Source: Thermincola ferriacetica (lineage in GTDB: Bacteria > Bacillota > Thermincolia > Thermincolales > Thermincolaceae). Taken from it: a stretch of 64,000 nt of DNA. A model generated the notes under the pieces. That model saw only the letters and a list, made by a program, of their open reading frames with translations, made no database searches and was not told where the DNA came from. The stretch is from the NCBI RefSeq assembly GCF_001263415.1, contig NZ_LGTE01000009.1, forward strand, positions 1 to 64,000, given 5' to 3'. The position numbers and the translations under genes are program-made. This document shows positions 35,743 through 45,316 of the stretch, piece by piece (the stretch's first letter is position 1; each line of letters starts with the position of its first letter).

Positions 35743-36586
35743 TTTTGTTTATTTAAACGATAGGATTGTGCCGGCGGAAGAAGCAAAGATATCGGTATTT
35801 GATCATGGTTTTTTATATGGCGACGGTTTGTTTGAAACCATGCGGGCCTATAAGGATACGGTTTTTTGGCTGGATGACCATGTGGATAGACTGCTTGCAT
35901 CTTGCGGGATGATGAGAATAAAGCTTCCATGGACCAAAGAGGAGCTAAAAAAAGCTGTATTGGCCACTGTAGCGGCAAATAATCTGGAACATGCAGCCGT
36001 AAGGTTGACAGTATCCCGCGGCGAAGGGCCGCCGGTTCCCGACCCGGCCGTATGCCAACAACCTACCCTGGTCATTACCTGCCGGCCTGCCGCCAAACCG
36101 GGAGGGGAAACCTATGAAAAAGGCGTTGACGTTGTTGTCCTGAAGACGAGAAGAAATTATGACCAGGCATTTCCTGTATCAATTAAATCCTGCAATTTTT
36201 TAAACAACATTTTCGCGAAACAGGAATTAAAGGGTACAGGAGCATATGAAGGATTGATGCTGAACTATGCAGGCTACCTGACTGAGGGGACAGTAAATAA
36301 TCTCTTTTTTGTCCGCAGGGGCACTTTAAATACGCCTGAATTGGCGTGCGGGCTTTTGGCCGGAATCACCCGCGCACATGTTATCAAACTGGCCCGGCAG
36401 GAAGGAATGGAAATTAACGAGGGCAAATTTAAGCCTGAGGACCTGCATGAAGCTGACGAAGTTTTCCTGACCAATTCCCTTTCGTTGATTATGCCTGTGC
36501 GGAAAGTGAACGACCGGGTCTTATGCTGCGTGCCCGGAAAAGTAACCGCAAAATTATCGGAGCTGCTGTTTGGTATTTTTGATTAG
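35735..36586 (+). CDS. pabC: Class IV aminotransferase / aminodeoxychorismate lyase
   Basis: PLP fold type IV enzyme. YLNDRIVPAEEAKISVFDHG, LYGDGLFETMRAY, the PLP lysine in SIKSCNFLNNI, and NLFFVRRGTLNTPE with LLAGITRAHVI. 283 aa. GTG start overlaps pabB by 8 bases, with GGGGAGG. The coupling suggests aminodeoxychorismate lyase; D-amino-acid or branched-chain aminotransferase are the alternatives. Confidence 0.8.
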   Translation: MPDFVYLNDRIVPAEEAKISVFDHGFLYGDGLFETMRAYKDTVFWLDDHVDRLLASCGMMRIKLPWTKEELKKAVLATVAANNLEHAAVRLTVSRGEGPPVPDPAVCQQPTLVITCRPAAKPGGETYEKGVDVVVLKTRRNYDQAFPVSIKSCNFLNNIFAKQELKGTGAYEGLMLNYAGYLTEGTVNNLFFVRRGTLNTPELACGLLAGITRAHVIKLARQEGMEINEGKFKPEDLHEADEVFLTNSLSLIMPVRKVNDRVLCCVPGKVTAKLSELLFGIFD

Positions 36587-36606
36587 ATTAACTTTTAAAT
36601 TTGCAC

Positions 36607-36636
36607 TTGCTGATTTCATGTAAAGCTGGTTATACT
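36607..36636 (+). promoter_or_regulatory. Candidate promoter for cooA
   Basis: TTGCTG (36607-36612), 18-base spacer, TATACT (36631-36636), 37 bases before the cooA ATG. Confidence 0.5.
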
Positions 36637-36672
36637 TTAGTTAAAAAGCCCAACCAATTTTGAGGGGATAAT

Positions 36673-37338
36673 ATGCCGACAAGAATGAAACTGACAAATG
36701 TTAATCTTTTGGAATCTCTTAATTCACCGGAATATGAGGAATTGAGAAAAGCGTTTTTGACGAAACAATTTTCCAGGAAAGAAATTATTTCTTTTCCCAA
36801 AGAAGAACCAGACAAAGTGTACTTTATCAAGTCCGGGAGAGTCAGGGTTTACCTGGCTTATGAGGATAAAGAATTTACCTTGTCTATTTTGGAATCCGGT
36901 GACATTTACAGTACACACACGAGGGCCTTTACCCAGGCTATGGAAGATACTACTTTATTCTTCGTAGATACCAGAGAGTTTGGAGAAATCGTTGCTAAAT
37001 TTCCGGCTTTGGCTCTATCGATGGTTAAAGTGTTGGGAGACTTGCTGAAAAACGCCATTACGATAATAAATGGACTGGTTTTTAAGGACAGCCATGTCAG
37101 GTTGGCGGAATTCCTGGTACACGCAGCACAGGATAAGGGAGAACACGGTCCGGAGGGCATTGAGGTCAAGCTTGGTTTGACTACTGAGGAAATTGCCATG
37201 GTTTTGGGCATTACCCGGCAAACAGTTTCGACCCTTTTTAATGATCTGATAAAGTCCGGAATAATTAAAAAACTGGATAGAAAGACTATTTTAATAAAGG
37301 ACATCAGTTTTTTAAAAGAACTCTCAACTAAATCTTAA
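36673..37338 (+). CDS. cooA: CO-sensing haem regulator CooA
   Basis: CRP/FNR-type activator that binds CO at a haem and then DNA. 221 aa. It aligns with CooA rather than plain CRP: MPTR start (Pro2, the distal haem ligand in known CooA), the region ESGDIYSTH with His82 at the proximal haem-ligand position, and a C-terminal helix-turn-helix (TTEEIAMVLGITRQTVSTL). The residue two before His82 is Ser rather than the redox-switch Cys of Rhodospirillum CooA, as in CooA types without that cysteine. It lies directly before the CO operon, whose promoter region holds a perfect CooA box. Confidence 0.9.
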   Translation: MPTRMKLTNVNLLESLNSPEYEELRKAFLTKQFSRKEIISFPKEEPDKVYFIKSGRVRVYLAYEDKEFTLSILESGDIYSTHTRAFTQAMEDTTLFFVDTREFGEIVAKFPALALSMVKVLGDLLKNAITIINGLVFKDSHVRLAEFLVHAAQDKGEHGPEGIEVKLGLTTEEIAMVLGITRQTVSTLFNDLIKSGIIKKLDRKTILIKDISFLKELSTKS

Positions 37339-37370
37339 TCGAGCGGCATAACGCAGCTCAATCTTGATTC

Positions 37371-37398
37371 GAGCGACATAACGTGTCGCTCTTTTTTT
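37371..37398 (+). terminator. Terminator after cooA
   Basis: GAGCGACA, TAACG loop, TGTCGCTC, then seven T. It isolates cooA from the operon it controls. Confidence 0.92.
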
Positions 37399-37405
37399 AT
37401 GGTTT

Positions 37406-37421
37406 TGTCAAATGCCCGACA
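37406..37421. promoter_or_regulatory. CooA-binding operator
   Basis: TGTCAAATGCCCGACA is TGTCA-N6-CGACA, the half-sites and spacing known for CooA boxes in Rhodospirillum rubrum. It lies 73 bases before the cooM start. A -10-like TAGTTT near 37443-37448 would put the box at the distance used by CooA-activated promoters (this last point is inference). Confidence 0.85.
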
Positions 37422-37494
37422 GAATTTAGTTATTAAAAGTGATAGTTTTTAAATCAGAGAAGGATGTACTTTAATTCACAAAGGAGGAAAGAAT

Positions 37495-40400
37495 GTGGGC
37501 GTTGATCTGTTGAGTGGTTTTCACCCATGGATTGCCGCGTTGGGTGTACTTATTTTGTTGACAGGCGAAATGTTGACACTCAAGTACATTAAAAACCTGT
37601 CAGCTATGCTTATCTTATCCACGGTTGCGGAAACAGGGTATGTGTTATTGGGATTTGGAACAGGTACTTACACTGGTATTACAGGGTCAATCCTTCACCT
37701 GGAATACCAGGCTGTAATGCGTGGGTTGGTTTTTGCAGCCGCAGCAGTATTAATAATGAAAAGGCGTTCCGGCAGCCTTGATCATCTAAGAGGAATTATC
37801 AAAAGCTATCCTCTTTGCACTGTACTTTTCAGTTTTGGGTTGTTTTCAGTTATCGGATTGTCTCCTTTTAAAGGCTCCATAAGCAAATTTTTAATAATTT
37901 ATTCGGCAATTCAAAGCGGGCACCTGCTGCTTGCTGCTCTTGCAACCTTGGGCAGCATTATTGAAGCTTGGTATTGCCTGGTGGTGGTCCAAAAGCTGTG
38001 TTTTGAACAGCAAGATAGTTTGGCAGTTGTTGAAGAGCAAAATACTAAAGTTTCTCCCTTTGCCAACCTGTTAATGCTTATTTTAGCCGGAATGACCGTT
38101 GTTATGAGCCTTTTTCCGGAACCTTTCATCCATTTTGCCCAAAATACAGCCAGTCTGATAACGGCCAACAACGGGGGCCAGCCAATGCCTGCTTTTGAGA
38201 CACCTTGGCCGGTTTTAGTTTTATTACCCTATGCAGGCGGTTTTGCTGTTTATCTGATTGGTTTGATTTCACACAGGCTGAGGAATCTCTCGGCTATTTT
38301 CATAACGGCTTTAACGGTATATTTTGTGTGGAATGATACCGGTTTGGACAGTTTATCAAGACTCTTTGCTTTTATTATGGCGGCAGTAATTTTTCTGGTA
38401 ACCCTGTATTCGGTGGATTATTTAAAAGGCAAAGAGCATTCCAACCGCTACTTCTTTTTCCTGCTCATGATGTTGGGCAGCCTCTTAGGGCTTTCGACAA
38501 GCAAGGAACTGGGAAACTTCTATACCTTCTGGGAGCTGATGACTTGGTCTTCGTACTTCCTGGTGGTTCACGAGCAAACAGATAAGGCCCTAAAAGCCGG
38601 TTTCAAGTATTTCATGATGTGTACAGCCGGGGCATATATTATGCATTTTGGCATATTAACGCTTCATGTTAAGCTTGGTACCTTTGATATGTCTGCAATT
38701 TCCGCAAACCTGCATTTGTTATCCCCTGCTCTCTTAGTAACTATATTAATCCTGTTTATTACCGGGTTTGGGGTAAAAGCAGGTCTGTTTCCGTTTCATA
38801 GCTGGCTGCCTGATGCTCACCCGGTGGCTCCATCATCCATATCCGCCCCGATGTCCGGAATTTTGACAAAGGCGGGAGTTTACGGACTGATCAAAATATT
38901 ATTTGTTGTTTTTGGCGCAGGGTTGCTGGCCCAACTGGGTACAACCGGGAAGGTACCGATGACAGGTTACGCCATTTCCGTCATGGGCGCCATCACAGTT
39001 TTGTATGGGGATATCATGGCTTTACGGCAGTCAGACCTGAAAAAATTATTGGCGTTTTCGACGTTGGCCCAGGTTGGCGAAATAGTGCTTACCCTGGGAA
39101 CGGGCACTTACCTGGGGATGGTCGGTGGGTTGTATCACGTTCTGAACCATGCAATCATGAAGACTTTGCTGTTTCTTGCAGCAGGCGCTTTAATCTTCCG
39201 GCTGAAAAGCCAGGATGTGGATAAACTGAGAGGCATTGGCAGGGTGATGCCCTGGACTTCCTTGTGCTTTGCCGTGGGTATCCTGTCTATTATGGGCTTA
39301 CCTCCCTTTAACGGATTTATCAGCAAATTTTTAATGGTTTACGCTCTGGTGGAAGCCGGCCGGATACCTTTTGCCGTGGTGCTGCTGGCGGGGGGCGTAA
39401 TAGGGAGTTTTTATTACCTGAAATTGATAAGAATTATGTTTTATGAAAAATATGTGGGCCCCAAGATTTCCGAAGCGCCCTGGACCATGTCGGTACCTGT
39501 GACTGTTCTCGCATTGCTGGCTTTAGTTAACGGCCTCTATCCGCAAGGCGGACTGGCCCTTGTTAAAAAGGCCGCTGATTTGATTGCATTGCGGGGCGGT
39601 ATGCCTCTGCAAATTATTCCCCAAATTAACCCGGTCTGGACATGGCCTGTGATAATCAGCATAATGGGAGCGTTTATGGCCTTTGCCCTGGGGAAAGTTT
39701 CAATCAAATTAGGCGGCTGGGGGGCGGCAACTGCGATGTTGGGGGCATTTGTTGCTGTCATTTACCTGAACTCCCATTATGACATTCTTTCAACATCTTT
39801 CGCTTTATTGATCGCCTTCATGGGCATCTTAAATCTGGTCTATTCTGTAGGGTATATGGATCACAGCCATGCCCAAACCAGGTATTACCTGATGTTTTTA
39901 CTGATGATAGGCGGTCTGCTTGGGGTGGCCCTGAGCAAAGATTTGTTTAGTTTCTTTGTATTTTGGGAAATCATGAGCAGTTGGTCCCTGTATCTTGTCA
40001 TCATTCATGAGGAAACTCAGGATGCCTTGCGCGAAGGTTTTAAGTACTTCTTTTTCAATTATACCGGCGCAACCCTGGTATTACTGGGGCTGCTGCTCCT
40101 TACGGTGAATGCCGGAACTTTTCAGATGAGTGAACTGGCTGTCCGTTTGAATAGCTTAAGCTCCGGACAGGTAGCCGCCGGCATAATTTTGGTGTTAGCC
40201 GGTTTCGCCATGAAAGCAGCCATGTTACCCTTCAGGATAGATTACCAGATGCATCCCCCGGCGGCGCCTACACCTGTCAGCGGTTATATTTCTTCTGTGC
40301 TTCTGAAAAGTGCTCCTTTTGGCATGGTAAAGCTGTTCTATGTTTTTGGCGGGGTTACCCTTCTGAGTAAATTTGGCCTGATTGGCGGTCAGCCGGTAAT

Positions 40401-41343
40401 AATGTATGGTATGGCCTGGGTGGGAGGTATCACTCTTGTGATGGCTGCTTTCCTGGCTTTACTGCAAAGTGGACTGAAGCGTATACTCATCTATTCTACC
40501 GTGAGCCAGATCGGCTATATTGTTCTCGGGATAAGTCTGGGGTCATCGTTAGGAATGGCAGGGGGACTACTGCACCTGCTCAACCACATGCTGTTCAAAA
40601 ATCTGCTGTTTCTGGCGGCAGGCGCCATAATGTTCAGAACAGGTATAGACAATCTTGATAAATTGGGTGGAATCGGTAAAAAAATGCCGGTTACTTTAAC
40701 GGCCTTCGCCATAGGGGCATTTTCCGTGGCCGGAATTCCTCCCTTTAACGGTTTCGTTTCCAAACTGGTTATTTATCTGGCTGCCATAGAGAAAGGATAC
40801 GCGGCGCTGACCTTGCTTTCTATGTTAGGCAGTGTACTGACCCTGGCCTACTTTATGAAGTTTTTACACTCGGCATTTTTCGGGCAATTACCTGAGCATT
40901 TGGAATCTGTAAAGGAAGCGCCCTGGACTATGCTGGTTCCAATGGTGATTCTGGCCATATTGTGCCTTGTCCTTGGGATAGTACCAGGACTCGCTTTAAA
41001 TGTAATTACATCAATAATAACATGGTTAGGTCTGCCTTCTATTCCTGCCGGTCTCTTTGGAATTGAATCGGGTTTGGGTAATATGGGGATTTTAACTGTT
41101 CTGATAGTAACATCGCTGACTGTAGGACTGGCCGTTTATTTATTGGGGAACAGCAAAGTGAGGGTTACCGAAATTCATACCTGCGGTGTTGCCGATATAC
41201 GGGGTGAGGAGATGCACGTAAATTCCCATAACCTGTATGCTGCCCCTAAGCAGTTAACTAATTGGTTAATGAGAGCAATAGTCAAGTGGCCGGTCATTCT
41301 CAGGGGGGTGAATCGTAATGAAAATTATCATGACTGCGCTTAA
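37495..41343 (+). CDS. cooM: Energy-converting hydrogenase subunit CooM
   Basis: Large membrane subunit of the CO-linked hydrogenase, a fused set of Mrp/NuoL-type proton (or sodium) antiporter modules. 1282 aa matches CooM length. Three related parts are visible: 1-230 is only the C-terminal half of a module (LHLEYQAVMRGLVF); about 230-700 is a full module (HPVAPSSISAPMSG with Lys, LNHAIMKTLLF); about 700-1230 is another full module (HPPAAPTPVSGYISS, LNHMLFKNLLF). In the first part the conserved Lys is Arg and the histidines are lost, so it is probably not an ion channel. GTG start after AAGGAGG. Overlaps cooK by 26 bases. Confidence 0.92.
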   Translation: MGVDLLSGFHPWIAALGVLILLTGEMLTLKYIKNLSAMLILSTVAETGYVLLGFGTGTYTGITGSILHLEYQAVMRGLVFAAAAVLIMKRRSGSLDHLRGIIKSYPLCTVLFSFGLFSVIGLSPFKGSISKFLIIYSAIQSGHLLLAALATLGSIIEAWYCLVVVQKLCFEQQDSLAVVEEQNTKVSPFANLLMLILAGMTVVMSLFPEPFIHFAQNTASLITANNGGQPMPAFETPWPVLVLLPYAGGFAVYLIGLISHRLRNLSAIFITALTVYFVWNDTGLDSLSRLFAFIMAAVIFLVTLYSVDYLKGKEHSNRYFFFLLMMLGSLLGLSTSKELGNFYTFWELMTWSSYFLVVHEQTDKALKAGFKYFMMCTAGAYIMHFGILTLHVKLGTFDMSAISANLHLLSPALLVTILILFITGFGVKAGLFPFHSWLPDAHPVAPSSISAPMSGILTKAGVYGLIKILFVVFGAGLLAQLGTTGKVPMTGYAISVMGAITVLYGDIMALRQSDLKKLLAFSTLAQVGEIVLTLGTGTYLGMVGGLYHVLNHAIMKTLLFLAAGALIFRLKSQDVDKLRGIGRVMPWTSLCFAVGILSIMGLPPFNGFISKFLMVYALVEAGRIPFAVVLLAGGVIGSFYYLKLIRIMFYEKYVGPKISEAPWTMSVPVTVLALLALVNGLYPQGGLALVKKAADLIALRGGMPLQIIPQINPVWTWPVIISIMGAFMAFALGKVSIKLGGWGAATAMLGAFVAVIYLNSHYDILSTSFALLIAFMGILNLVYSVGYMDHSHAQTRYYLMFLLMIGGLLGVALSKDLFSFFVFWEIMSSWSLYLVIIHEETQDALREGFKYFFFNYTGATLVLLGLLLLTVNAGTFQMSELAVRLNSLSSGQVAAGIILVLAGFAMKAAMLPFRIDYQMHPPAAPTPVSGYISSVLLKSAPFGMVKLFYVFGGVTLLSKFGLIGGQPVIMYGMAWVGGITLVMAAFLALLQSGLKRILIYSTVSQIGYIVLGISLGSSLGMAGGLLHLLNHMLFKNLLFLAAGAIMFRTGIDNLDKLGGIGKKMPVTLTAFAIGAFSVAGIPPFNGFVSKLVIYLAAIEKGYAALTLLSMLGSVLTLAYFMKFLHSAFFGQLPEHLESVKEAPWTMLVPMVILAILCLVLGIVPGLALNVITSIITWLGLPSIPAGLFGIESGLGNMGILTVLIVTSLTVGLAVYLLGNSKVRVTEIHTCGVADIRGEEMHVNSHNLYAAPKQLTNWLMRAIVKWPVILRGVNRNENYHDCA

Positions 41344-42280
41344 TCTGCTCATATTTCCCGGCTTCCTGTTTGCCCTGAGTTTTGGCCTGTTTCTGGCCGG
41401 AGTTGACCGCAAGTTGGCGGCCCGGATCCAGCGACGTGTGGGACCTCCCCTTTACCAGCCTTTTATAGACCTGGTGAAGTTAATGCGCAAGGAAACGGTT
41501 ATACCCCGGGCTGCGCACCCGACAGCCTTTCAATACGCCCCTTTGTTAGGTGTTGCCGGGTTAGCGGCAGCCATTCCGTTAATGCCTCTCCCCGGCGTAT
41601 ACGCAGGGCTGCGGCAACCCGGAGACTTACTGATTATTTTATACCTGCTTACCCTACCTGCGGTGGCATTAATGATCGGAGGATCCTCATCCGGTTCTCC
41701 TTTTGGCGCTCGAGGGTTTTCCAGGGAAATGTTGATGATGATGGCTTATGAAATTCCTTTGTTAATCGTTTTAGTTACAGTTGCCTTAAAAGTTGGCCTG
41801 GCTACCGGCGAAACAGCCACCTTTTCATTAAGTAAAATAGCGGAATATCAGCTTAATCATGGTCCGCTACTATTTGATTACAGAATGTTACCGGCTGCCC
41901 TGGCCTTTCTGGCCTTTATCCCGGGCACTGTTGGTGTTGTCCCCTTTGATATACCGGAAGCCGAAACAGAAATATTGGAAGGTCCGCTTCTGGAGTACTC
42001 AGGTCCGGGTCTTGCCCTGTATAAAATTGCTTACTCCCTGAAATTAGTCGTAGTTTTGACCCTGGCTGTTTTGCTCTTTTACCCTACTGTTTTGGGGGTT
42101 AGTCCCTTATTAAATTTGTTGTGGTTTATGGCCAAGTGCGTCGTGCTGGTGATATGCTCAATCACATTGGTAAGGACCACTACCGCCAGGCTGAGGATTG
42201 ACCAGGCCTTTAAATTCTACCTGACTGTGCCGGCCGCTTTGGCTTTGGTAAGTCTGATTTTGATACTTTTTAAATGGTAA
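41318..42280 (+). CDS. cooK: Hydrogenase membrane subunit CooK (NuoH-like)
   Basis: NuoH/EchB-type membrane subunit that links the hydrogenase module to the ion pump. 320 aa, about eight helices. RRVGPPLYQPFIDLVKLMRKE and VVPFDIPEAETEILEGPLLEYSG are the conserved cytoplasmic loops. Confidence 0.93.
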   Translation: MKIIMTALNLLIFPGFLFALSFGLFLAGVDRKLAARIQRRVGPPLYQPFIDLVKLMRKETVIPRAAHPTAFQYAPLLGVAGLAAAIPLMPLPGVYAGLRQPGDLLIILYLLTLPAVALMIGGSSSGSPFGARGFSREMLMMMAYEIPLLIVLVTVALKVGLATGETATFSLSKIAEYQLNHGPLLFDYRMLPAALAFLAFIPGTVGVVPFDIPEAETEILEGPLLEYSGPGLALYKIAYSLKLVVVLTLAVLLFYPTVLGVSPLLNLLWFMAKCVVLVICSITLVRTTTARLRIDQAFKFYLTVPAALALVSLILILFKW

Positions 42281-42296
42281 GGGGAGGTGCTGAAGA

Positions 42297-42728
42297 ATGA
42301 AAAGCCTGTTGCCCCAAATATCCACCAGGTCTCCCTGGTTATACCGTATTAATGCCGGTTCCTGCAACGGATGTGATGTGGAGCTGGCTACTACGGCCCT
42401 GATTCCCAGATATGACGTGGAACGGCTGGGATGTAAATATTGTGGCAGTCCAAAGCATGCAGATATTGTTTTGGTTACGGGGCCTTTGACCGCCAAGGTG
42501 AAAGACAAGGTGCTGCGGGTTTATGATGAGATACCTGATCCCAAAGTAGTTGTGGCTGTCGGTATTTGCCCGGTCTCGGGAGGAGTGTTCAGAGACAGTT
42601 ATGCAGTTCACGGCCCTGTTGATTCCTATATACCTGTTGATGTTAATGTTCCAGGATGTCCACCGCGGCCGCAGGCTATCATAGACGGCATAGTAGAGGC
42701 CATCAAAATATGGAAATCCAGGATGTAG
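42297..42728 (+). CDS. cooL: Hydrogenase small subunit CooL
   Basis: Group 4 [NiFe]-hydrogenase small subunit with one [4Fe-4S] cluster next to the active site. Ligands: CNGCD, GICPVSGG and VPGCPPRPQ. 143 aa. No signal peptide; faces the cytoplasm. Located between cooK and cooX. Confidence 0.95.
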   Translation: MKSLLPQISTRSPWLYRINAGSCNGCDVELATTALIPRYDVERLGCKYCGSPKHADIVLVTGPLTAKVKDKVLRVYDEIPDPKVVVAVGICPVSGGVFRDSYAVHGPVDSYIPVDVNVPGCPPRPQAIIDGIVEAIKIWKSRM

Positions 42729-42740
42729 GGGTGGATAAAC

Positions 42741-43265
42741 ATGTTTTCATTTATAAAAATTGTGCTCCGGAATTTGATCCGGGGACCGAGTACAGAACCA
42801 TATCCCTTTGGCAAGGCTTCTGCTCCCAAAGGACTGCGGGGTAAAGTGAAATTTGACGCCCACAATTGTGTTGCCTGCAGAATGTGCGAACATGTTTGCG
42901 CCGGAGGAGCAATTCAGTTCAGTGAAGTTCCTGATAAAAGAGGGCTTAAATTCACTTTATGGCATAATACCTGTGCCTTTTGCGGGCTTTGTGAATATTA
43001 CTGTCCGACCAAGGCTATTCACCTGACCGGGGATTATCATACTGCACATTTACAGAAAGACAAATACGGTTACGTGGAAACCGGATTAGTAAAATATCAA
43101 CCGTGTGCAAACTGCGGGACACCCATGGTCCCCGTAAGTCCCCGCCTTCTTTCTCTGGCTTACGGGCAGGTCAACGGCGATATAGCCAGGCTGACTCATT
43201 TGTGTTCCGAGTGCCGCCGGCAGATTTGTGATCCGGTAAGTAGTAACCGTTCAGAGGTGAAATAA
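42741..43265 (+). CDS. cooX: Ferredoxin-like subunit CooX
   Basis: NuoI/EchF-type polyferredoxin passing electrons to the small subunit. Two [4Fe-4S] motifs, CVACRMCEHVC and CAFCGLCEYYC. The C-terminal extension has CANCG and CSECRRQ, which look like an additional metal site. 174 aa. Confidence 0.93.
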   Translation: MFSFIKIVLRNLIRGPSTEPYPFGKASAPKGLRGKVKFDAHNCVACRMCEHVCAGGAIQFSEVPDKRGLKFTLWHNTCAFCGLCEYYCPTKAIHLTGDYHTAHLQKDKYGYVETGLVKYQPCANCGTPMVPVSPRLLSLAYGQVNGDIARLTHLCSECRRQICDPVSSNRSEVK

Positions 43266-43266
43266 A

Positions 43267-43803
43267 GTGGCATCAGTACAAGAAATTTTTTCAGAAAAAC
43301 TCCGCTCATTTTTTGGCGATGCGATAAGTTTGCAATGGAACACAGATAATAAGGGCGCTGTTTGGGGGTGGTGCAGGCTGGCTGACCACCACAAAATAGA
43401 CCAGGTAGCGTTGATTGTTGCCGGTCTAAGGGGACGGGTAATTACTATTACGGCCTACTGGACAAAAAAAGACACTGCAACTGACGTGCTGGAAATTGCT
43501 TACCATTTCGATCTTGATGGCTGTACTTGCACTGTAACAGTATCACTGCCTGCTGATGACCGGAGTATTAAATCGATTACGCCCATTTTGAAGAGCGCCG
43601 ACTGGCATGAAAGAGAAATGCAGGAGTTATACCCTGTAAAAGTGTTGGGACACCCCAACCCCCAACCCCTGTTCCTGGCCGAGGGAACCGATATTGGAGA
43701 AACAGGGATGGTTCCTTTGTCTGAGGCTATGCAGGGAGCCACAACCAGGACATTATGGGAAAAGGTCAACCTGGCTAATGCAGAAAGGAGGGATAAAAAT
43801 TGA
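43267..43803 (+). CDS. cooU: Hydrogenase subunit CooU (NuoC-like)
   Basis: 30-kDa-subunit homologue (NuoC/EchD) that supports the large subunit. The conserved region is TPILKSADWHEREMQELYPV followed by GHPNPQPLFL. 178 aa, GTG start. The stop codon overlaps the cooH TTG start. Confidence 0.9.
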   Translation: MASVQEIFSEKLRSFFGDAISLQWNTDNKGAVWGWCRLADHHKIDQVALIVAGLRGRVITITAYWTKKDTATDVLEIAYHFDLDGCTCTVTVSLPADDRSIKSITPILKSADWHEREMQELYPVKVLGHPNPQPLFLAEGTDIGETGMVPLSEAMQGATTRTLWEKVNLANAERRDKN

Positions 43804-44882
43804 GCACCTATACAATCCCTGTGGGTCCCCTCCATGTTGCCTTAGAGGAACCAATGTATTTCAAAATACATGCCGAAGGAGAAACAGTAACGGATATCGA
43901 TATAACTGCCGGTCATGTGCACAGGGGAATGGAGTATCTGGCTCTGAAACGCAATATTTATCAGAACATCACCCTCACAGAACGGGTATGTTCACTCTGT
44001 TCCAACAATCACCCCTTCACCTACTGCATGGCTTTAGAAAGACTGGCGGGCATTGAGGTTCCGGAACGGGCCGAATATCTCCGGGTGATCGCTGATGAGA
44101 TCAAACGCATCGCCTCACATTTGTTTAATACAGGAATGTTAGCCCATATTATCGGTTTCGATTCATTGTTCATGCACGTAATGGAGTTAAGAGAAATAGT
44201 CCAGGATACAAAAGAAACAATTTATGGAAATCGGATGGACCTGGCGGCCAACAGTATTGGCGGGGTAAGGTACAACCTTACTGAAGAAAAAGGGAAATAC
44301 CTCCTGAAAAATTTAGAGCAGCTCAAAAAACCGCTGCAGGAGATTTGCAAAATTTACAGTACCAATCCCCTGGTCAGACTCAGAACAGAAGGGGTAGGCA
44401 TATTACCCAAAGAAAAAGCCGTCGAGTATGGAGTAGTCGGGCCTGTCGCCAGGGGTTCCGGAATCAATTATGATGTACGGGTGAAAAACCCTTACGCAGC
44501 ATATAACCGGTTGAAGTTTACTGTTCCTGTGGAAACCGCCGGGGATGTCAGGGCAAGGGCTATTGTAAGGTTAAGAGAAATTGCGGAGTCAATAAGCATC
44601 ATTGAACAGTGTGTCCGTGATATGCCCGAGGGACCAACCTGCCTGGATTATTTGCCTGATATTCCCGCTGGGGAGGCAGTTGCCAAGTCGGAGGCGCCGC
44701 GGGGGGAACTGCTGTATTATGTGCGTACGGCCAACAGTGATCTGCCTGAACGCATCAAATGGCGCGTACCAACTTATATGAACTGGGAAGCTTTGAAAAT
44801 CATGATTCCAGGGAACAAACTGGCCGATGTTCCGGTTATTATCGGCAGCATTGACCCTTGTATTTCCTGCACCGAGAGATAG
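43800..44882 (+). CDS. cooH: Hydrogenase large subunit CooH
   Basis: Group 4 catalytic subunit that reduces protons to H2. Ni ligands are intact: Cys64/67 in RVCSLCSNNH and Cys354/357 in DPCISCTER, which is the extreme C-terminus. There is no cleavable tail, so no maturation protease is needed, as known for CooH and EchE. 360 aa. It contrasts with the ligand-free homologue at 15465. TTG start after GGAGGG. Confidence 0.95.
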   Translation: MSTYTIPVGPLHVALEEPMYFKIHAEGETVTDIDITAGHVHRGMEYLALKRNIYQNITLTERVCSLCSNNHPFTYCMALERLAGIEVPERAEYLRVIADEIKRIASHLFNTGMLAHIIGFDSLFMHVMELREIVQDTKETIYGNRMDLAANSIGGVRYNLTEEKGKYLLKNLEQLKKPLQEICKIYSTNPLVRLRTEGVGILPKEKAVEYGVVGPVARGSGINYDVRVKNPYAAYNRLKFTVPVETAGDVRARAIVRLREIAESISIIEQCVRDMPEGPTCLDYLPDIPAGEAVAKSEAPRGELLYYVRTANSDLPERIKWRVPTYMNWEALKIMIPGNKLADVPVIIGSIDPCISCTER

Positions 44883-44938
44883 CCAACCTTAATGCATTAG
44901 CTCCGAAGGTTTTCACTATACGGGAGGAAGGGATGCCC

Positions 44939-45316
44939 ATGCATGAGGCGGCAATAGTAGAGAGTATTTTCAATGTGCTCAATGCCCAAATAAAGGAGCA
45001 CCGGATAAAAAAAGTATTGAAAGTAAAACTCAGGGTTGGGGAAATGACTGCCATAGAGAATACCACTTTGATAGCCTGTTTCGAAGTTTATGCTGAAAAT
45101 ACCGCGGTCCAGGGAGCAGACCTGGTCATCGAGCGGGTTCCGCTCAAGGCAAGGTGTCAGGAGTGCAAGGAGGAGTTTCCTGTGCTCAATTATAGTTTTC
45201 GCTGTTCCCGCTGCGGGGGCATAAATGTACAGGTTATTTCAGGCAGGGAACTGTACATTGAAAGCATTGAAGCAGAAAAGTTTGAAGAGGAGGTGAATCC
45301 CAGTGGCCAAAATTAA
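44939..45316 (+). CDS. hypA: Nickel chaperone HypA (CO operon copy)
   Basis: Second HypA, in the usual place after cooH. ATG 44939 gives MHEAAIVES with the Ni-binding His2; the in-frame ATG two codons earlier would bury it. Zinc site CQECKEEF and CSRC. 125 aa, with a longer acidic tail than the 18876 copy. Confidence 0.9.
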   Translation: MHEAAIVESIFNVLNAQIKEHRIKKVLKVKLRVGEMTAIENTTLIACFEVYAENTAVQGADLVIERVPLKARCQECKEEFPVLNYSFRCSRCGGINVQVISGRELYIESIEAEKFEEEVNPSGQN

